From Psychrobacillus faecigallinarum (GTDB lineage: Bacteria; Bacillota; Bacilli; Bacillales_A; Planococcaceae): a DNA stretch of 32,789 nt. This document shows positions 31,950 to 32,789 of the stretch, piece by piece. Positions within the stretch are counted from its first letter, which is position 1, and each line of letters starts with the position of its first letter. The position numbers and the translations under genes are program-made. The notes beneath the pieces were generated by a model. It saw only the letters and a list, made by a program, of their open reading frames with translations, had not been told where the DNA came from and ran no database searches. The DNA lies in NCBI RefSeq assembly GCF_014836595.1, contig NZ_JACSQO010000017.1, positions 1 to 32,789 of the forward strand, in the 5' to 3' direction.

Positions 31950-32210
31950 TTATTTCACCTCTTCACGTGGTTTTTTGTAAAACATGGCTTGCTTACTATC
32001 TGAAAGTCCGTCTGTGGTTGGGTCAGAAACAATTCCTAGTAACACTAGAATCGCTAAGACTGTATTAAACAAATCTGTTGCTTGCTCATTGTAAATCGTT
32101 GTATCGAGTCCAAAAAAAGATGCTACCTGCTGGGCAAGTAACATCACTAATGCGAATAGAGATACTAAAAATGGTTTGTGTTTGAAACGTACTTTCCAAT
32201 TTATTTTCAT
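31950..32210 (-). CDS. Phage holin, phiLC3-like
   Basis: The holin forms membrane holes that let the endolysin reach the wall. The 86-residue sequence matches phiLC3-type holins (Phage_holin_1). It opens MKINWKVRFKHKPFLVSLFAL, a first span at about 14-32 (VSLFALVMLLAQQVASFFG), then a second at about 47-62 (LFNTVLAILVLLGIV). The family end pattern DPTTDGLSDSKQAMFYKKPR follows. It is placed between the XhlA-like gene and the endolysin with a GGAGG ribosome site. Confidence 0.9.
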   Translation of the reverse strand: MKINWKVRFKHKPFLVSLFALVMLLAQQVASFFGLDTTIYNEQATDLFNTVLAILVLLGIVSDPTTDGLSDSKQAMFYKKPREEVK

Positions 32211-32222
32211 GTGTTATTCCTC

Positions 32223-32525
32223 CTAAAATATATTTGCTATTGCAATACCAACAATTCCACCTACAAGCGCGGTAATTATTGCTGTAATTAAAGCACCGGT
32301 TATCTTACGTCTAATCCAATTAGTATCTTCTTTGATTTCATTTAAAGTAGTTTTTAATGTATTGATTTCTTGATTCTGCAGTTGATCTGATAACTCTAGT
32401 TTGTGGATGTCTTGCTTCATTCTGTCTTGCTCACTTTTTAGTACGGTTTGTCCATTTTTTATGTCTGCAATGTCTTGCTGGACTTTTTCCTTCCACACAT
32501 CCATGTTCTCCATCTCCTTGTCCAT
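32223..32525 (-). CDS. xhlA: XhlA-type phage lysis protein
   Basis: The 100-residue protein has a coiled-coil first part (KVQQDIADIKNGQTVLKSEQ through LNEIKEDTNWIRRKI) and one C-terminal membrane span (GALITAIITALVGGIVGIAIA), the XhlA/haemolysin pattern. In phage PBSX, XhlA works with the holin XhlB in lysis. I choose the ATG at 32525, six bases after AAGGGGG; the frame is open 16 codons upstream, but that part crosses the terminator hairpin of the preceding gene. It is the first gene of the lysis cassette. Confidence 0.82.
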   Translation of the reverse strand: MDKEMENMDVWKEKVQQDIADIKNGQTVLKSEQDRMKQDIHKLELSDQLQNQEINTLKTTLNEIKEDTNWIRRKITGALITAIITALVGGIVGIAIANIF

Positions 32526-32562
32526 GTACTGCCCCCTTGAACACATATTTTCTATTAAAAAA

Positions 32563-32585
32563 GAACGCTCCATATTGGAACGTTC
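32563..32585 (-). terminator. Terminator ending the late structural genes
   Basis: GAACGTTCCA and TGGAGCGTTC pair with one mismatch and are followed on the minus strand by TTTTTTAATAG. It lies between the partial phage gene at the right edge and the XhlA-like gene, so the lysis cassette needs its own promoter or readthrough. Confidence 0.75.
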
Positions 32586-32721
32586 CTACTAATATATTCT
32601 CTATTTCAATATTGACTTGTTTAATAAACCTATTAATATTCTATATCGTAAATTTAAATCGATTAACTGTGCACTAAGAAATGCAGCACTTTAATACAAA
32701 ACAATTACTCCATTGACTTTC

Positions 32722-32789
32722 TTAAAAGTCATCGAAATCAGAGCTAATTTTATGAACATTTTGTTCAGATAACTTAAAGAAGGTACGTT
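32722..32789 (-). CDS. 3' end of a phage gene entering from the right edge
   Basis: The minus-strand frame from the window edge reads RTFFKLSEQNVHKISSDFDDF and then stops at 32722-32724. The acidic end and the place just upstream of the lysis genes suit a phage tail or base-plate protein, but only about 21 codons are visible. The AT-rich stretch 32586-32721 holds no other gene. Confidence 0.35.
   Translation of the reverse strand, partial: RTFFKLSEQNVHKISSDFDDF

Noticed and set aside
1..32789. The two phage regions as halves of a single prophage
   Set aside because: Twenty-one kilobases of syntenic host genes separate them, and each has its own attachment-side signature next to a different host gene (glnA, tRNA-Val).

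Overview
The window looks like a low-GC, endospore-forming member of the Bacillales, probably Planococcaceae-like (Psychrobacillus/Lysinibacillus type; an inference from protein character). It carries cotE, a Firmicutes-type glnRA pair, an endonuclease-motif MutL, hfq-miaA and a bacterial-type nitric oxide synthase. About 21 kb of ordinary chromosome (6.0-27.2 kb) lies between two prophage ends.

Left, 1-6000: a decayed prophage remnant ending at glnA. From its integrase end leftwards it holds a tyrosine integrase, the 3' end of an ImmA-type protease fused head-on to a truncated late-regulator gene, a small exported peptide with a textbook SigH promoter, an orphan nuclease-toxin domain with its SMI1/KNR4-type immunity gene, an HNH gene with an internal stop, a terminase small subunit and a broken terminase large subunit. 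The normal lysogeny and replication modules are deleted.

Centre, 6025-23430: nearly all genes are on the minus strand. In transcription order they are an ABC transporter (ATPase, permease), a nucleotidyltransferase-like gene, cotE, then mutS-mutL-glpK-glpD-hydrolase-miaA-hfq, rhodanese, a YnbB-like PLP enzyme, and glnR-glnA. This order resembles the Staphylococcus mutS-to-glnA region as I recall it, but glpP, glpF and hflX are missing. GlpK also lacks the regulatory histidine typical of Firmicutes. glnRA has a GlnR/TnrA box that exactly fills the spacer of its promoter.

Right-centre, 23691-27230: a CynX-like MFS transporter (+), small membrane and hypothetical genes, a structured non-coding stretch, nitric oxide synthase oxygenase, and tRNA-Val(GAC).

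Right, 27185-32789: the lysis end of a second prophage, apparently inserted at the tRNA-Val gene. Next to the tRNA are paired GGGGT repeats with an 11-bp period, the same arrangement as beside the left integrase. Then come three small cargo genes, each preceded by a related imperfect 26-27-nt inverted repeat; a divergent pair of helix-turn-helix genes; a lipoprotein; and the lysis cassette XhlA-like/holin/endolysin.

The least explained items are the SigH-driven exported peptide flanked by a duplicated hairpin sequence, the repeat-headed cargo genes, and the 128-bp inverted-repeat element at 2167-2294. No CRISPR array, rRNA or intact insertion sequence was seen.
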